A stretch of 64,000 nucleotides of DNA from Larus michahellis (Eukaryota > Chordata > Aves > Charadriiformes > Laridae): contig NC_133907.1 in the NCBI RefSeq assembly GCF_964199755.1, positions 5,399,001 to 5,463,000 on the forward strand, given 5' to 3'. The translations under genes were made by a program, and so were the position numbers. Of the stretch, positions 1 through 19,850 are shown piece by piece. How positions within the stretch are numbered: position 1 is the first letter of the stretch; each line of letters begins with the position of its first letter. Under the pieces are notes generated by a model. That model made no database searches and was not told the origin of the DNA. It was given only the letters and a program-made list of their open reading frames with translations.

Positions 1-336
1 TGCAATACCCTGATAGAAGATAAGATGCTGATTGCTGTTAGGAAACTTCTGGTGGAGACCTAGGGACCTTTTTTCCCTAGAACTGTACAGTTGTCATGCT
101 TGAAGAGTTTAACCGCATTGTGGGGCTGGTGGCACCTACCTTCTGGTCTCTGTTTTTTTACTAAGAATTCTTGCTGAGCTGTGGAGACTACAGGGTGAGG
201 ATTGAAAAGAATCACGTGGACTAAATCCATGGTCATCTGTTGGGAACGGCTTCATATAGTTGTGTTTGGATGTCTCAGGGCTGCAAGTGGGGCAAACATG
301 GGGCAGGGTTGGTGGAAGTTCTCTTTGTGGATACAG

Positions 337-3300
337 ACGACACTTTCATCCCCAGCCTCCAGAGTGTTCAGAAGGTGATTAGCAGTGACAAACACTGCTT
401 TGAGCTCTACAGCTATGACATCCTGATCCATCAGGATCTAAAACCTTAAGGGTGTTAATAAACATACAAGGGGTTAGAGTATCAGGGCAGCTACTTTCCC
501 TGGACAGGGGTGTCTTGTGATGCTTCTGCGTCTTGTAGGTAGGTGCTTGCAAGCTGGCTCTGGGTGAGCCAGTCTGGAACTGCAAGTGAAGTGTAGAGAG
601 GTTTGAACTGTTTTACATGAAGGAAGCTGGTGTCCAGAAGAAATACAGCTGGTTTTGCTCAAAGTATCAGAGTTTATTAGCTGGGCGCGGCACCCTGTAA
701 CTTTGTCTGTAGAATCTCTAGCACTGTGTTGTGAAACCCTGCCAATTTGGCTATTTCTGGAATATGTTCCCTTCCAAGTATCAGCATATCACAAGTACCA
801 CAACACTTGCCAGAGATGGAGGGTTACCATCATCTCTTCTCCTGCTTGTGTATCTTTCAGCAGTGCCCCATCAGCCCTGATAAACCTCCAGTTGGTGCCT
901 TTGGCTGCCAGCACTAAACATGACCCGTGTCTGTAGTGCACTGGCTAAAAGGCAGACCCCAACTGAAAGATGTCCCTCCTGCCAGTTGTGGAGAAAAGGA
1001 CTCCATAGGACTTGTCGGTATTTAAAACAAAACAACAAAAAAAAACCCTTTAAAACATAATGTGACTCTAGATATTTTTTTTTTCTTAAATACAAGTTTT
1101 CTCACTGGCTAAGTGAAAACTATGTATCATTAAAGTTCAGCTGAAATTCTCAGAATATTATCTGCTACATACGCAACCCAAGTATTGCAACAGCAGGAAC
1201 CCGAGAGCGCAACCGACTTGTAATTACAGGAGTTGAGAAAAACAGAAACAGCAAATAGTACTTCAGAAATTACAAGCAAATAGGATTATTTTTTTTTAGT
1301 CTTTCAGCCTTAATCATGTAAAGTGCAAGCAGGACCATAGGTAAGGAAATTTCCCTTAGATATGATTTATGTTGACGGTGCTCTCCTGTCAAACGTCTTC
1401 TCTAATTTACTTTTTTTTACCTCTTCTGTCTAACAAGACAGCTCTGTGTTCTATCAGCATCAGTCCAATATTTCACGTGATGCCATTGGGGACAGCTTTA
1501 TTTCAAAAGAGCAAATAAACGCAGCTCAGCTGTGGTCCTGGATAGCTCTAATTTGCACAATCTACTCAGTTCATAGCCTCAAACCAAATGACTGCTTAGG
1601 CAGCCTGCACATAAAGAGCTGGAGTAACTTCAGTTGGTCAGGAAACAAATGAATCGGAATGAAAGTCCTCGATGTCATCACAGTGCTCAGGTAGCGCTGC
1701 TGGGCTCTCGTAGAATTGCTATTTGAACACTGTGTTGTGCTAGGAAACTGTTTCCAGGAGACATCCACATTCCGCTGCTAAAAAAGGGTTAATGCTCATT
1801 CTGTGAGTTCTCCTCAGCATTTACGGCTTCAGCTAGACTTTGGTTTTCACTTGTGTGTCTTTCTGGAAGCTAGAGGGATTTTTTTTTTTTTTTCTTTAGT
1901 ACCATCAAGAACAGGAATAGAAACTTTGCAATAAGCTCAGAATGTTCTTTGGCTCGGCGCATGGGAAAGAGATTTGGGGTTGGATTTCCTATTGCTTCAC
2001 ACTTACTCCTGCCTCTAGCAGAGTAATGATTTTTGTAGACAGGCGTTTCTCTTAGATGAACCATTGGCAAAACTGCCGTTTCTCCCTAATTTACTGTTGT
2101 TGTATCCCCTTGGCTTCTGGAGGTGCATGCTTCACCTTCCCTCACTGACAGTAGCCAGGAAAACTGAACTCAAATGTCATCTTCTCAGAGACACACTTCA
2201 TAGTGTGGACAGGGAGAGCAGGCGGGCAAAGATGTTTATTACCTTCTAAGGGGTTTTATTAAACTGTTTGGAACGGATGGTCTGGTTCCATGTCTGTCTT
2301 GGCAACTGGTCGTAATACTCTATAACCTTTATAGCGATTAAATGGTGAATTTCCAGAAACAGAGCAAAGTAAGCAAGCGTGCTGCCACTTCAGAGTGGGA
2401 AAACAAAGCAGCATGGGGCTGCAAAGGGAACGGAGTCCGTGTCAGAGCTGGGACTTGCACAAGAGCTGTCTTTCAGAGGCCCTTCTCCATTGTGCCTCCT
2501 ACACTTACTGCTTCTGCAGCTCTCTGTTTCAAGCAGCTTGTCTTGCAGCATTTTGTGGCTGACTTTACAACTGTGCTAACCTCACATATTAATAGTAGAA
2601 AGATGTTCATCCACTGCTTTCAGCTGTCCAGCTTTGTCTCTGATTGTCTGTGAGTTTATTCTTGTGCGCAGACAGATAATTGTCATTGCTCAGGTACTTC
2701 AGTGTGTGTATTTGATGTTGTAGGCTGGTGGGGAAGGAGAAGCGTGTTGGAGGCTTTGACCTGATACGGAACAATGGGTCTGTCAGCAGAGGGGAAGACC
2801 CGGGTACTCCGGTGAATGAGAACATCATGACAAGCACACGTTTAGGTGCGTACTCATCCAGGGCTGGCAGGGTGCCCTGCTCAAGTTCTTATAGCATCTG
2901 CCCATCAGCAAGAGGAGAGCACACACCTTTCACTGAAAAACAAAAGAACAAGAACGTGTGTGTGAGCTCTTATGGGGTTAAGAGACCAAAAGGAGCAAAT
3001 GCCTTCCAAAAGTGGATGTAAGTGACCAGGCTGCAGAAGCACTGATGAAAACAAGCCTGTAAATGTAGTAGGAACAGTTTCATTCATAGTTCTGCTTTTC
3101 AAGCATTAAGTCACAGCAGACTTCTTCATATGCCAGTTTTGCTGCAAAAAACACTCTACAGTCACTGTGGGGACTGTTTACTGGGCACTTTCCTGAACCT
3201 AGCTGTGCATCTTACTGTTGGGAAGATTCTGAAGTCATACTTCTGAGAGGCTGACATGTATTGTAACTTTATTTCGCAGCACGCAGCTCAGTGTGCTTAC

Positions 3301-3504
3301 AGTCCTCTCTGGCTGTAGTTTCTAACTAGCAAGACATGAGTACAGCCTCACCTGAAAGCGGGACATTACCCCACCTCTATAGGAAGGTAGAGTAAGGTGA
3401 TGTGTGATTCCCCTGTTCACGTTTTCATTGCAGGCTGCTACGATGACAGGAAGAAACAACTGAAGCAGCTTTTCAGGAGTCTTCCTGCACAGCAGAAAGT
3501 GTAG
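337..3504 (+). pseudogene. TTLL9: TTLL9 C-terminal exons, decayed (tubulin polyglutamylase family)
   Basis: TTLL9 is a tubulin tyrosine ligase-like enzyme that adds glutamates to axonemal tubulin. Four terminal exons are recognisable: A 337-445 (contains [13 protein letters not shown]), B 2110-2221 (WLLEVHASPSLTDSSQE, then DTLHSVDRES in a shifted frame), C 2724-2845 (EKRVGGFDLIRNNG) and D 3434-3504 (YDDRKKQLKQLFRSLP, stop). Exons C and D have good splice sites and join in frame. Exons A and B do not: the exon A donor reads TT at 446-447, no AG precedes exon B, two bases are missing after about 2164 so that TGA follows at 2165-2167, the exon B donor is GC (GCGGGC), and the Mg-binding Asn of the EVN motif is His (2126-2128). 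Exon lengths minus the two-base gap fit the expected phases, so the exon boundaries are sound. Earlier exons lie outside the window. Identity comes from remembered human TTLL9. A transcribed but non-functional gene is possible. Confidence 0.8.
447..2109. other. Former TTLL9 intron between exons A and B
   Basis: About 1.7 kb, AT-richer than the rest of the left half. It holds short poly(A) and poly(T) runs (for example a T run near 1881-1894). I see no coding exon, RNA gene or recognisable transposon in it. Confidence 0.5.
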
Positions 3505-3790
3505 TGCTGATCCCGAGCTTGGGATGGGAGCGATCAGCCTGGATGAAGTTTGCTCTCTCTTCCTCGTATCGGGCAGCAGCAGTTCCCACTTCTCTCAGGA
3601 CACTGCTGGCTCAGCGCAAGATGCTGGCCGCCTGCTTCTGAAGGTTCCCCAGCTTGGAAGCCTGAATGAAGTATTTCATAGTGGCTGACATAAGACACAA
3701 GGGACACTGGCTTCTCAGCTGTCCACCTGCACTTGCAGAGCTTACTTCTGTACCATGTAAGAAAATAAAGGGGATAAACACATTCTGTAC
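3505..3790 (+). other. TTLL9: TTLL9 3' UTR remnant with poly(A) signal
   Basis: Sequence after the TTLL9 exon D stop contains a canonical AATAAA at 3764-3769, so transcript cleavage would fall near 3785. The signal is intact although the upstream coding exons are damaged. Confidence 0.5.
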
Positions 3791-4939
3791 AGCAAAACTA
3801 AGCTCTTAGGGAGGACAGCCACCTGGTCCTCCTACTGCTACTACTATGGAAACATGTCAGAGCAGAAAACCTGTTGCCACGATACTGTAAAAATAACCTC
3901 GCCATCACATGTTAGGGAGACGCTGGCTGGCTGTACTACAGGGTTGTGTAAGAGTGCGGCTCTAACATCGGGACTTGGCACTGTGCACTGCCGCTTGCTT
4001 CCAGAAGAGATGCAATTTTCTGAAAAAGCTACAGGCAAGATAGTTCAGGTGATAAGTCGATGTTATATTTAATCTGTGTATCTGAAACTTAAGCTTGAAG
4101 TGGACAGCCTTGCTTCTTGCAGTTGTACGTTTAGGGTACGTGGCATTAGCTACAGAATTTTAAAACTTAGATCAAGCAAGGGTAGTTGGCTTTTTAGATT
4201 TAAAGAAACCACACCTCGTTTTTAAGGAGTCTGAAACAAGGTATTTTTGGAACTATGTATAAGTTGAAGAACGTGCGGAACCGGACAAGGCAGTGCCAGG
4301 CTGTCTGGAGGAGGGACCGCTGGAGGGTGGTCAGGGAGCCAGGAAAACGGTGGTGCCATGTTCAAAGTTCTGCACGGCTGTGCAGAAGGGAAGAGAGCAA
4401 GGGATCAGGCCTCTGTGTTACGTGTGCGAGGTTTGACAGAACAGGTGAGCTACCTAAAGAGCTGGAGACAGAAGGACAACTGCCATATTTAAAGTTTTTA
4501 AATTCTATCCAGAAATATCTTTACAGAAGTTGAAAAAAAGAAAGGGCTTAGCAGGTCTCAGACACTTTCCTGTACACAGAAGAAAACCCAAAAACTTACT
4601 GTAGTCCATTTCTAATTATGATTTTTTTAAAAAAAAATCTTCTTATGGTCTTAACCAAGTTGTGCTTCAGACTAAGGGTAGCATAATGTTAAAACCTTTG
4701 AAGAAACCAATCAGTTGTCCTTTTACAAGACAGGCTCTGTGACTATTGCTGCTCAGCCCTCTTCAGGCTGCTTTTTTTAAATATACATACATTTTATCCC
4801 TTCATCTAGTTTTGAAAACCTCTTTTCTGTGGTCTCTCGCCTTACAACTTAACAGCAGAACACGTTTTCCAAGCGAGACTAAAAGGATGCTGCCTCTCCC
4901 TATCCCTCCCTACAAATCTTAAAGAAATTCCTGACGTGC
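3791..4939. other. Tail-to-tail intergenic gap between TTLL9 and PDRG1
   Basis: Non-coding, AT-rich and without recognised features. Short open frames here have no family resemblance. The PDRG1 transcript on the minus strand may end anywhere in the right part of this gap. Confidence 0.45.
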
Positions 4940-5441
4940 TTCAGATGTATAGTTTGGCTTTGTTTTAATACCACAGGCGCGCACAACTCCTCTTCTGTGC
5001 TTCGGGCACACTGTGGAGTCCCAGTTCCTCCTACTCCTGTTCCCAGCACAACAAAGAACCAACTCTGAAGCCAAACTCCAGAAGCGCTCGCACAAAAACC
5101 CAACAAGGAACAGACACACAGAGTTAGGAATGCTCCATTGCTCTGATTTTAATAATCCCATTTCCACCAGCCACAGGCGTTTGCCCATCGCTGTGTCCCA
5201 GCCCGTGCCTCCGTACAGCTCTGCCACCTGAGCTCCAGCAAGGAGCAGGAAAGGGTTTGTGATCCAAGAAAACTGCAGTGTCATAGCTAAGGAGCCAAAC
5301 GCTTCCCAGCACCTGCCAGAAATCTCACTTGAGGCAGACTCTGGCCATGCCAATGTCCTCCTGCAAACCCCGAAAGCTGCAGCTATTGCAGTGTGAGCTC
5401 CAGGTGTGCCAGCCCAATGACGTGACGTTGGCCCGGCCACC
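4940..5441 (-). other. PDRG1: Probable PDRG1 3' UTR
   Basis: After the PDRG1 stop (TGA at 5442-5444, minus strand) there are two ATTAAA variant poly(A) signals on the minus strand, at 5148-5153 and 4964-4969. Either could end the transcript. No AATAAA was found in the stretch, so the left end is approximate. Confidence 0.45.
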
Positions 5442-6769
5442 TCAGCCCTCCAGGATGCGATTGATTAGTTTCATTTCCTCAGCAGTCATGGGGTTCAGGT
5501 TAAATCCCTTCAGCTCAGCTTTACCTGAGAGAACACACAGAAAAAAAATCAGGATTTGGCTACAAAAGAAGTGAAGCAGTCCATGTGAAACTCTATAGAG
5601 GGGCTGCGGGGAGGGCAGGGACAGCCCTGGAAGTGATGTGGGAGCCCATTTAGTGTGCTGGGGGGTGACAGCTCCACACCAGGAGCCGTAGGATACTGCT
5701 GGAGCAGGGCAGGAATTGCAAAGCCAACGGGAAAGGGGCTACAGGAACGCACAGAGCTCAGGAGTTTCTGGACCCTCCTCCTGACACACAACGTCTGCTC
5801 CCAGATACTGAGAAGGTTCCAGAACAGGAGCGTTTACCTTGAGCTTCGAAGAGGCGGTTGACCTTCAGGCGCAGCTCTTTCCGGAGGTTGTTTATCTCCT
5901 CATCCAGATGTTCCTGGTCTGAGACAAGCGGGACAGGAGTGAGGAGGTGACAGCTCTGGGGCGAAGGCTGAACCTTCTGCGGGGCGCTCGGTGTGGAAGC
6001 CCAGGCCCGAGGGGCAGGAGAGGGCTCCTCCCCAGCTGTGTTGGGGTCCCACCCGGTGCTCTGCTGCCCACGGGGCTGAGCCCCGCGTTGCTTCGTGCCC
6101 AAAGGCGCTTCCCAGGACACTGCCTGGGACAGCCGAGCCACGGCCAGGACCTGCCTGCGCCTGCCAGGGGGAGGTTTTGGGCCCTTTGCAGCCCTTTTTC
6201 TAAAATCTTATTAGGGTTAAGACCACCTGTACACAGAGTCCCCGGGGCAGCCGGCCTTACCCTTCCGCAGCATCTCCTTGGTCTGGGCTTTTGGGAGTTC
6301 GATGAACATGTCCCCGAAGCAGACCATGGCCTTGCCTGGGGGGTTGGGGGGGGGGGGTGGGGCGAGAAGAGGGAAAGAAAAAAAGGGAAAGGGGAAGGCT
6401 TTGTCAGAGGGGCTTTCCTCCCCGATCACGCAGCCGTTCCCCGGGCTGCGGGGCTCCCGCGGGGTGCACCGGGCTGGGCCCGGACCTCACCATCGGGCTC
6501 CGGGTCCTTCTGCAGCGCCCGCAGGGCCTCCCGGTTCCGGTTCCGCTTCACGTCCAGGTCCACGATCTGCAAAAGGGAGAGAGGCAGCCGGGGCTCGGGG
6601 CTACCGGCGGCGGGGGAAGGAGGCGACCGGGGGGAGGGTTGGCCCGCCGGAGCTAACGGGGGCGGGGGGGGGAACCGGGCCGTACCTGCTGCCGCGCCGC
6701 CAGCACGTCCTCGGCCAGCTCCTCCACCTCGGCCAGGTAGCGCAGCACGAAGGCCGGGTCCCTCGCCAT
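5442..6769 (-). CDS. PDRG1: PDRG1, p53 and DNA-damage-regulated prefoldin-like protein
   Basis: A small beta-prefoldin-like protein known as a subunit of the URI/R2TP-associated prefoldin-like complex that helps assemble RNA polymerases and PIKK kinases. Five coding exons on the minus strand: 6686-6769, 6491-6566, 6261-6335, 5838-5918 and 5442-5524, all with GT-AG introns, total 399 nt, 132 aa (human about 133). The product starts MARDPAFVLRYLAEVEELAE, continues IVDLDVKRNRNREALRALQK, MVCFGDMFIELPKAQTKEML and LRKELRLKVNRLFEAQG, and ends INRILEG. The two helical arms flanking a short beta hairpin fit a prefoldin coiled coil. The start ATG lies in a CpG island and gives the length seen in mammals. 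Intron 2 contains a G-run at about 6341-6358. The neighbour upstream on the plus strand is XKR7, 5 kb away, so the promoter is not obviously shared. Confidence 0.95.
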
Positions 6770-7130
6770 GGCGCTGCCGGTGCCGGTGCCGGTCCCGGTC
6801 CCGGTCCCGGTCCGCCGCCGTTCCCCGCCGGTCGGCAGCCGCCGCCGCGCGGCCGGGTTCCGCGGCGGGAGGGGCCCGGTGGCAGCGCGCCCCCTGGCGG
6901 CCGCCCTGGGCGCTGCTCACCGATTCCGGGACCGGCTCCGTAAGCCCGGGATGCGGACGGCCCCGGCCCCGCGGGACCCGCCGCCCGGCAGAAGGACGGA
7001 GCGGCCGAGCGGCGCTGAGCCCCGGCGGCGGGGGGGTCCCGGCCCCCAGCCCCGCTCCCCGCAGCCCGGAGGGGCTCTGGGCTGGGACCCCCCCGCCTCG
7101 CCGCGGGTCCCCACGGCGTGTGAATTATTG
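6440..7130 (-). promoter_or_regulatory. PDRG1: CpG island promoter of PDRG1
   Basis: Very GC-rich, CpG-dense sequence covering PDRG1 exons 1-2 and its upstream region. Just upstream of the start codon is a short GGTGCC/GGTCCC hexamer array (about 6777-6815) that would lie in the 5' UTR. No TATA box is visible, which fits a housekeeping promoter. Confidence 0.6.
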
Positions 7131-8784
7131 ATGCCTTGTCACAAGCCGTCCCCTCTCCCCCCTCCCGCTGCCTGCCCTCCCTCGCCGCTTGCTAGCTCGG
7201 TGCCGCTGTCAGGCAGCTGGGCTTTTTAGAGCATCAGGTTGCCTCTCTGCCCCCTTTTTCTCCCCAGAACGCACTAAAGAGCCCTAAAAGCGCGGGGTGA
7301 CGAGCTCAGATTTCATGTCGCGCAGCTGGGTGGCTCGTCCGGAGCTCAGGGGGTGAGGGCCTGCCGTCCCCGGGGAGGGGAGCCGGCTGTGTTCCCGGTG
7401 GCTCGGCTCGCCCTCAGCCGGCCCCGGTGCCCCTCGGCCTGCACCAGGCAGGGACCAGCCCTTTTGGCAGGTCAGGGCAGCGACAAGACTCTGCCAAGGG
7501 CACCTCATCAATCTTCTGCCCTGAATGACCCTGCCTACAAGGAAGCGGGAAATATCACCCCTCAAAATGGCTTTTGTCCCCTTCTTTCCAGCCCACCCAA
7601 CCTGTGAAGTAGAGGAGACGGAGAAACGGGGTGTCAGAGACACAGGGAGACCCAGTTCACCGATGGCAAGGACTGGCAGACCCGCACCATGTGAGCTCTG
7701 CAGTGGGAGAGGGACCCTGGGAGCCCACCCGGGCTGGCAGGTAATGAGGGACACGGGTTTTCATGTCCTATGTCCTTGCTGCTCCTCCCTGGTGAAACTG
7801 CCCGGTTCCCAGCTCAGAACCTGTGTCGGTGCTGGTCCCGCTCCTGTCGCTTACTGGTAACGATGTGCTGCATGGTTGCCTGGGGTTCTGCACCCCCAAA
7901 TTGCCCAGAAAGTGCTGACTGATCTTCAGCATGACAGTACCCAACCGGGGCTGCTCCCTGGTCATAAACTCTGGCCCGTGCTGCCGAGTCCCTTCCACAC
8001 CGTTACTGCCTTCCTGACAATGCCACTCAGTGTCCTGTGGTGACAGTGACACCATTGCTTCCCCTTTGATGGTGGAGGGACCTCCAGTCTGTTTTGGATT
8101 GGTGCTTTTATGGGTGGAAGCCCCCAGTGACATCCCTGAGGCATTGATCGTGGGGTGGGGGAGGGAAGCACCACCAGTGGCAGGGAGGGACCTGACCTTT
8201 TGGCTTGCCCTCTTCATGGGACTCATCTTGGCAAGAAGTTCTCCAAAGGGTGTGGAGTGACCCCCAGCACTGCAGCACCTCCTGTCTGCTGGAGGTGGGG
8301 GTGGCCACATGGGGACCACAGGGGACAGGGATGGAGGGAGCAAGGCAGTGGCTGGCTGGTGGTCACCACACTTCTGTGGGCAAATAATCCCCTAAGGGAG
8401 ATTACCCAGATTGGAAGATTACTGGCCCTAATCCCATAAGGTCATTTGTTACAGTTAACTGGGGAGAGCTCCTCCGTCTGCGGCAGCGTGTGCTAAAATA
8501 AGGTGGCTTCCAGGCGAGTGGTGGAAACGAGCAGTTATGCGCAGCATCCTGGCCAGGCTGGGAGTGATTCAGACTCAGGTTGGATTTTTTCCTGACATCA
8601 ACCAAAAGAGGCAGCAGGATTGGGGATGGATGCCAAAGATGGAAAATGCTCCTTTTTCTAGGGGGGTGGCTGCCTGGAGATCTACAGACTGGGTTGGGGG
8701 GCAGCTGCTTCCCATCCACCATCTCAGTGTTGGCTCCTGCAGAGTCTCAGCAGGACAGGGGCATTGGGGTCGGATGCAGAGTGG

Positions 8785-8832
8785 GATGCAGGGCATGGGA
8801 CAGGACATGGGATGCGGGATGCGGGATGCAGG
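8785..8832. repeat. Short GGGATGC-type repeat
   Basis: Degenerate tandem run of GGGATGC / GGGACA units. It is a local simple repeat with no coding meaning. Confidence 0.55.
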
Positions 8833-9286
8833 TCTGTTTTTTTCCTGCAGCCTCACACCACAGCATCCATCATGGAGTGATTGGCTCAGCTTTCTGCCGG
8901 GCATGAAGGTAGCATTTGATCCTTGTTGCTTTGATGGGATCAGAAGACAAGAGCGTCTGATTCTCACAATGTGTGCTGGGACCCTAACCAGAGCTGGAGC
9001 TACATTTACCTCCCAGGGGGACATATCTTTCAGACCAGTGACAAAAAGCTCTGTGGGCAGTGAAAGCCCCGTCCATCTGTCCTGCCACACATGCACAGAC
9101 ACAGCCTCTTGAGACTGGGGTTTGGCTGCAGAGCTTGGAGCTGGGGGTGGTGCTTGGGAAGCATGGCCTGGCTGACTGGTAACCGTCCCCTTCAGTGGAC
9201 TGGAAACCTTCTCCCACTACCTCCACCAGCAGCCTTTGCGCTGCCCAGCAAGGGGAGGAGGAGGGAGCGCTTTTAAAGTCTGTGCA

Positions 9287-9380
9287 GGAGGGATGGGGAT
9301 GGGATAGGGATGGGATGAGGATGGAGATGGGATGGGAATGGGGAGAGGGTGTACATGGGGGCAGGGATGGGATGGGGACA
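9287..9380. repeat. GGGATG-type purine-rich minisatellite
   Basis: A run of imperfect GGGAT(G/A) hexamer units, interrupted by GGGAGAGG and GGGGCAGG variants. The complementary strand is pyrimidine-rich. The short proline/histidine-rich frames it creates on the minus strand are composition artefacts. Confidence 0.65.
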
Positions 9381-11917
9381 GGCTGTCCATGTCCTGGCAG
9401 CAGTGGAGGGAAGCAGTATCTGTCCGGGGTTGCCAGTGACAGCGCAATGAACGCAGGGTTTTGCCAGGGATGCTGGGCTGCACGGAGGGGAGGGGGCCGT
9501 TCTCCCCAGTACCAAGGGACCCAGCTCAGCACAGGCATGCAAGAAGCTGCAGCTGAGTGGGATCGCAAAGCCACTGACACCAGGAAGACATTCACAGGGC
9601 AGCGAGTGGCGGCTGGTGCTGCGCTCTGCGGGCCTCTCCCCAGCCAAGCTCTGAGCCAGCCGCAACTCATCATGGATTTCTCCTCCTGGAGCCAGCACTG
9701 GGGACAGGCCTTTTGCTGGTAAGCTGGACTCAGGCCAGGGACCAGAGGTCCATTTGGACTAGTTGCATGTTTATGTGCGCTCCCAGGAACCGGTCAGAGT
9801 CAGAGGGACCGGCTGCCTGCCCACCGCCAAAGGCTGCTTTGCTTTGCTGTGTATTTTGTTGTGGAAAGAGAAGGGTTTGGTTTCAGCATGTTCCTTTTTC
9901 TTCCTTGCAGCGCTTTTATGTATGCAGCTAGAAACCCTGCCTGCCTGCCTGCTGACAGCTGCACGGGCAGATTTCAGGGATGTTTATAGGTTTTTTTTCT
10001 CTCTCTTTTTTCCCTGTGGCTGCTAGGGCCTGTTGTTAAGATAAATCAGACTTCAAACCACAGTCCCTGTGTTCTCAGGCTGTGGATGTTTCACTCTGCT
10101 TTCAGAGGGCCCATTTCAGTGTCTGTGAAGGAAGATGGGTCCACCTCTCCCTGGTCTCCGGGTCCCCGCTCCCTGGTGTTGTGCCCACCATTGAGGCAGC
10201 ACCAGCTCTGCTCCATTGCCCAGCCAGGACAGAGATTCCCCTGGGACTGAACCCAAACAGGGCTGGGGCTGGGCAGGTGTCAGCGGGAACTCTGGCCAGT
10301 GGAGCCCTTCCGCTGACCGGCAGTGGATGAAAGGCTCCTTTCTTCGGGCTCTGGGATGCTGGGAACTTCCCCTCCCCCAGGCAGGCATTTGTCGAGGGGA
10401 TCTGTCAGGAGCATCTCAAGGTTAGGTATTTAAGTCATATTACCCATGCTAATACATGCAGCAGTGGGAGAGCGTCGCCAAGGGCCTGACTCTGCTCCCT
10501 TGTGCTGACTAACGCCTACCCCCCTCCCTACTTTTTCCCTCAGTTTTGTACGCCAGGAACCCAGACTCACACTAGGTTTGTGATGATCGACCTTGCTGCT
10601 CTACAAGGCAGAGTTTGGAAGTTTGACTTATTTCCTGGGCTAAAACATGCTGCCCCTCACTGAGTGCTGCGGTGTGCTCACTGTGGGCCAGGCTCCAGCC
10701 ATGCACGTGGCTCCTCCGCAGGCAGACACACAGGGCTGAGCCTTGGGGGCTGAAATGCAGCGAACAAGAAAAAGTCTGTCCCTCTGGGCTGGAGGCTGAA
10801 GCTGCCTTCATGAGGCAGCTGCCTGCATGCGATCATCCTCCCTGGAGACACCCTACAAAGGAGCAAAAAGCCCTTTCCTTCCCAGCACTGCCAGGGATGC
10901 CGGCACAGTACTGCTCCTTGTGCGAGCACATGTCCCGTGGCAGTACCAGCCCCTCGCACTGCCAGACAGCTCAGGGCAGCCTGGCTCTGCCAGACACGCT
11001 GCATTTGAACTCTGATGGGCAACAAATGGCAGAGAGATAGTGGGGCAGAGCCAAGGAGCAGGGCAGCATCTAGGCACATGTGCACCCAAACCCCAGTGCC
11101 CCATGTCCTCTCGGAGACCCTGGCACTTCAGCTGGTTATGGGGCTCCTCGGGGACTTCCCCAAGGCTGTGACTCTCCCTTCAAAACAGGGCTCAAGTCCA
11201 GCCCAGCAGGTCCCTGCTAGGATACCCTCAGGCTGTCTTGGGCAGGAGTTGGTGGCCTGTGTCCCTGCCCTGGTGGAGGAGAGGCATCCACAGCGTTTCC
11301 ATCCGCCCAGGCCCGTGGGGGGCTCACACCACCCTGTCCCACTTCAGGGCTGGACCCATGAGCAGGGTCTTGCCTGGGCTGAGACTGGGGGCCGGGGGAG
11401 CCCAAGGATACACAGCAGCTGCCCAGGGAACTCCAGTTCCTGGGACGAGCTGGGTGGGGGTGTTGGACAGTGTTGGATCTGGATCCCGGGGGACTCCACC
11501 GGGATGGGGCCGGGGTGCAGGAAGGCACCCGCTGGCACAGGGCGGGGGCTCGGTGGGGCCCAGGCGGCCCTTGCCGGCGGGGAGTCCGGGGGGTCGGGAC
11601 TGACCGGTGGAGAGGCCGGTTGCCCTTCCCGGCGGGAGCGCGGGGAGGCGCCCACCGGTACCGTGAGCTCCCCCGGGACCCCGCGGCGGCGCCTGGGAGG
11701 CGGCCGCCCTTTTCGGAGGGGGGAGCGGCGGGGCGGGGCGGAGGCTCCCGGGGCCGGCCGGGGGAGGGGGTTCGGCGGGGCCGGGCCGGGCCGGGCCGGC
11801 CGGCGGGCGCGGGGCGAGGCCGGCGGGGGCGGGCGCTGCCGGGGCGGGCTCGGCGGCGCCGTCCTCCCTCCGGAAGTCTCTCCCGCTCCCTCCTTTCTCC
11901 TCCTCTCCCCCGACAAC

Positions 11918-19850
<7,933 letters not shown>

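Larger units (their letters stand above)
7131..11500. other. Intergenic region between PDRG1 and XKR7
   Basis: About 4.4 kb without a recognisable gene on either strand. Open frames in it have low-complexity, composition-driven products. It holds two simple purine-rich repeats (about 8785-8832 and 9287-9380), listed separately. Confidence 0.5.

Noticed and set aside
5947-7131. A 394-codon open frame on the plus strand over PDRG1 exons 1-3
   Set aside because: It lies antisense to confirmed PDRG1 exons in a CpG island, has no known domain, and its Arg/Gly/Pro-rich product reflects base composition.
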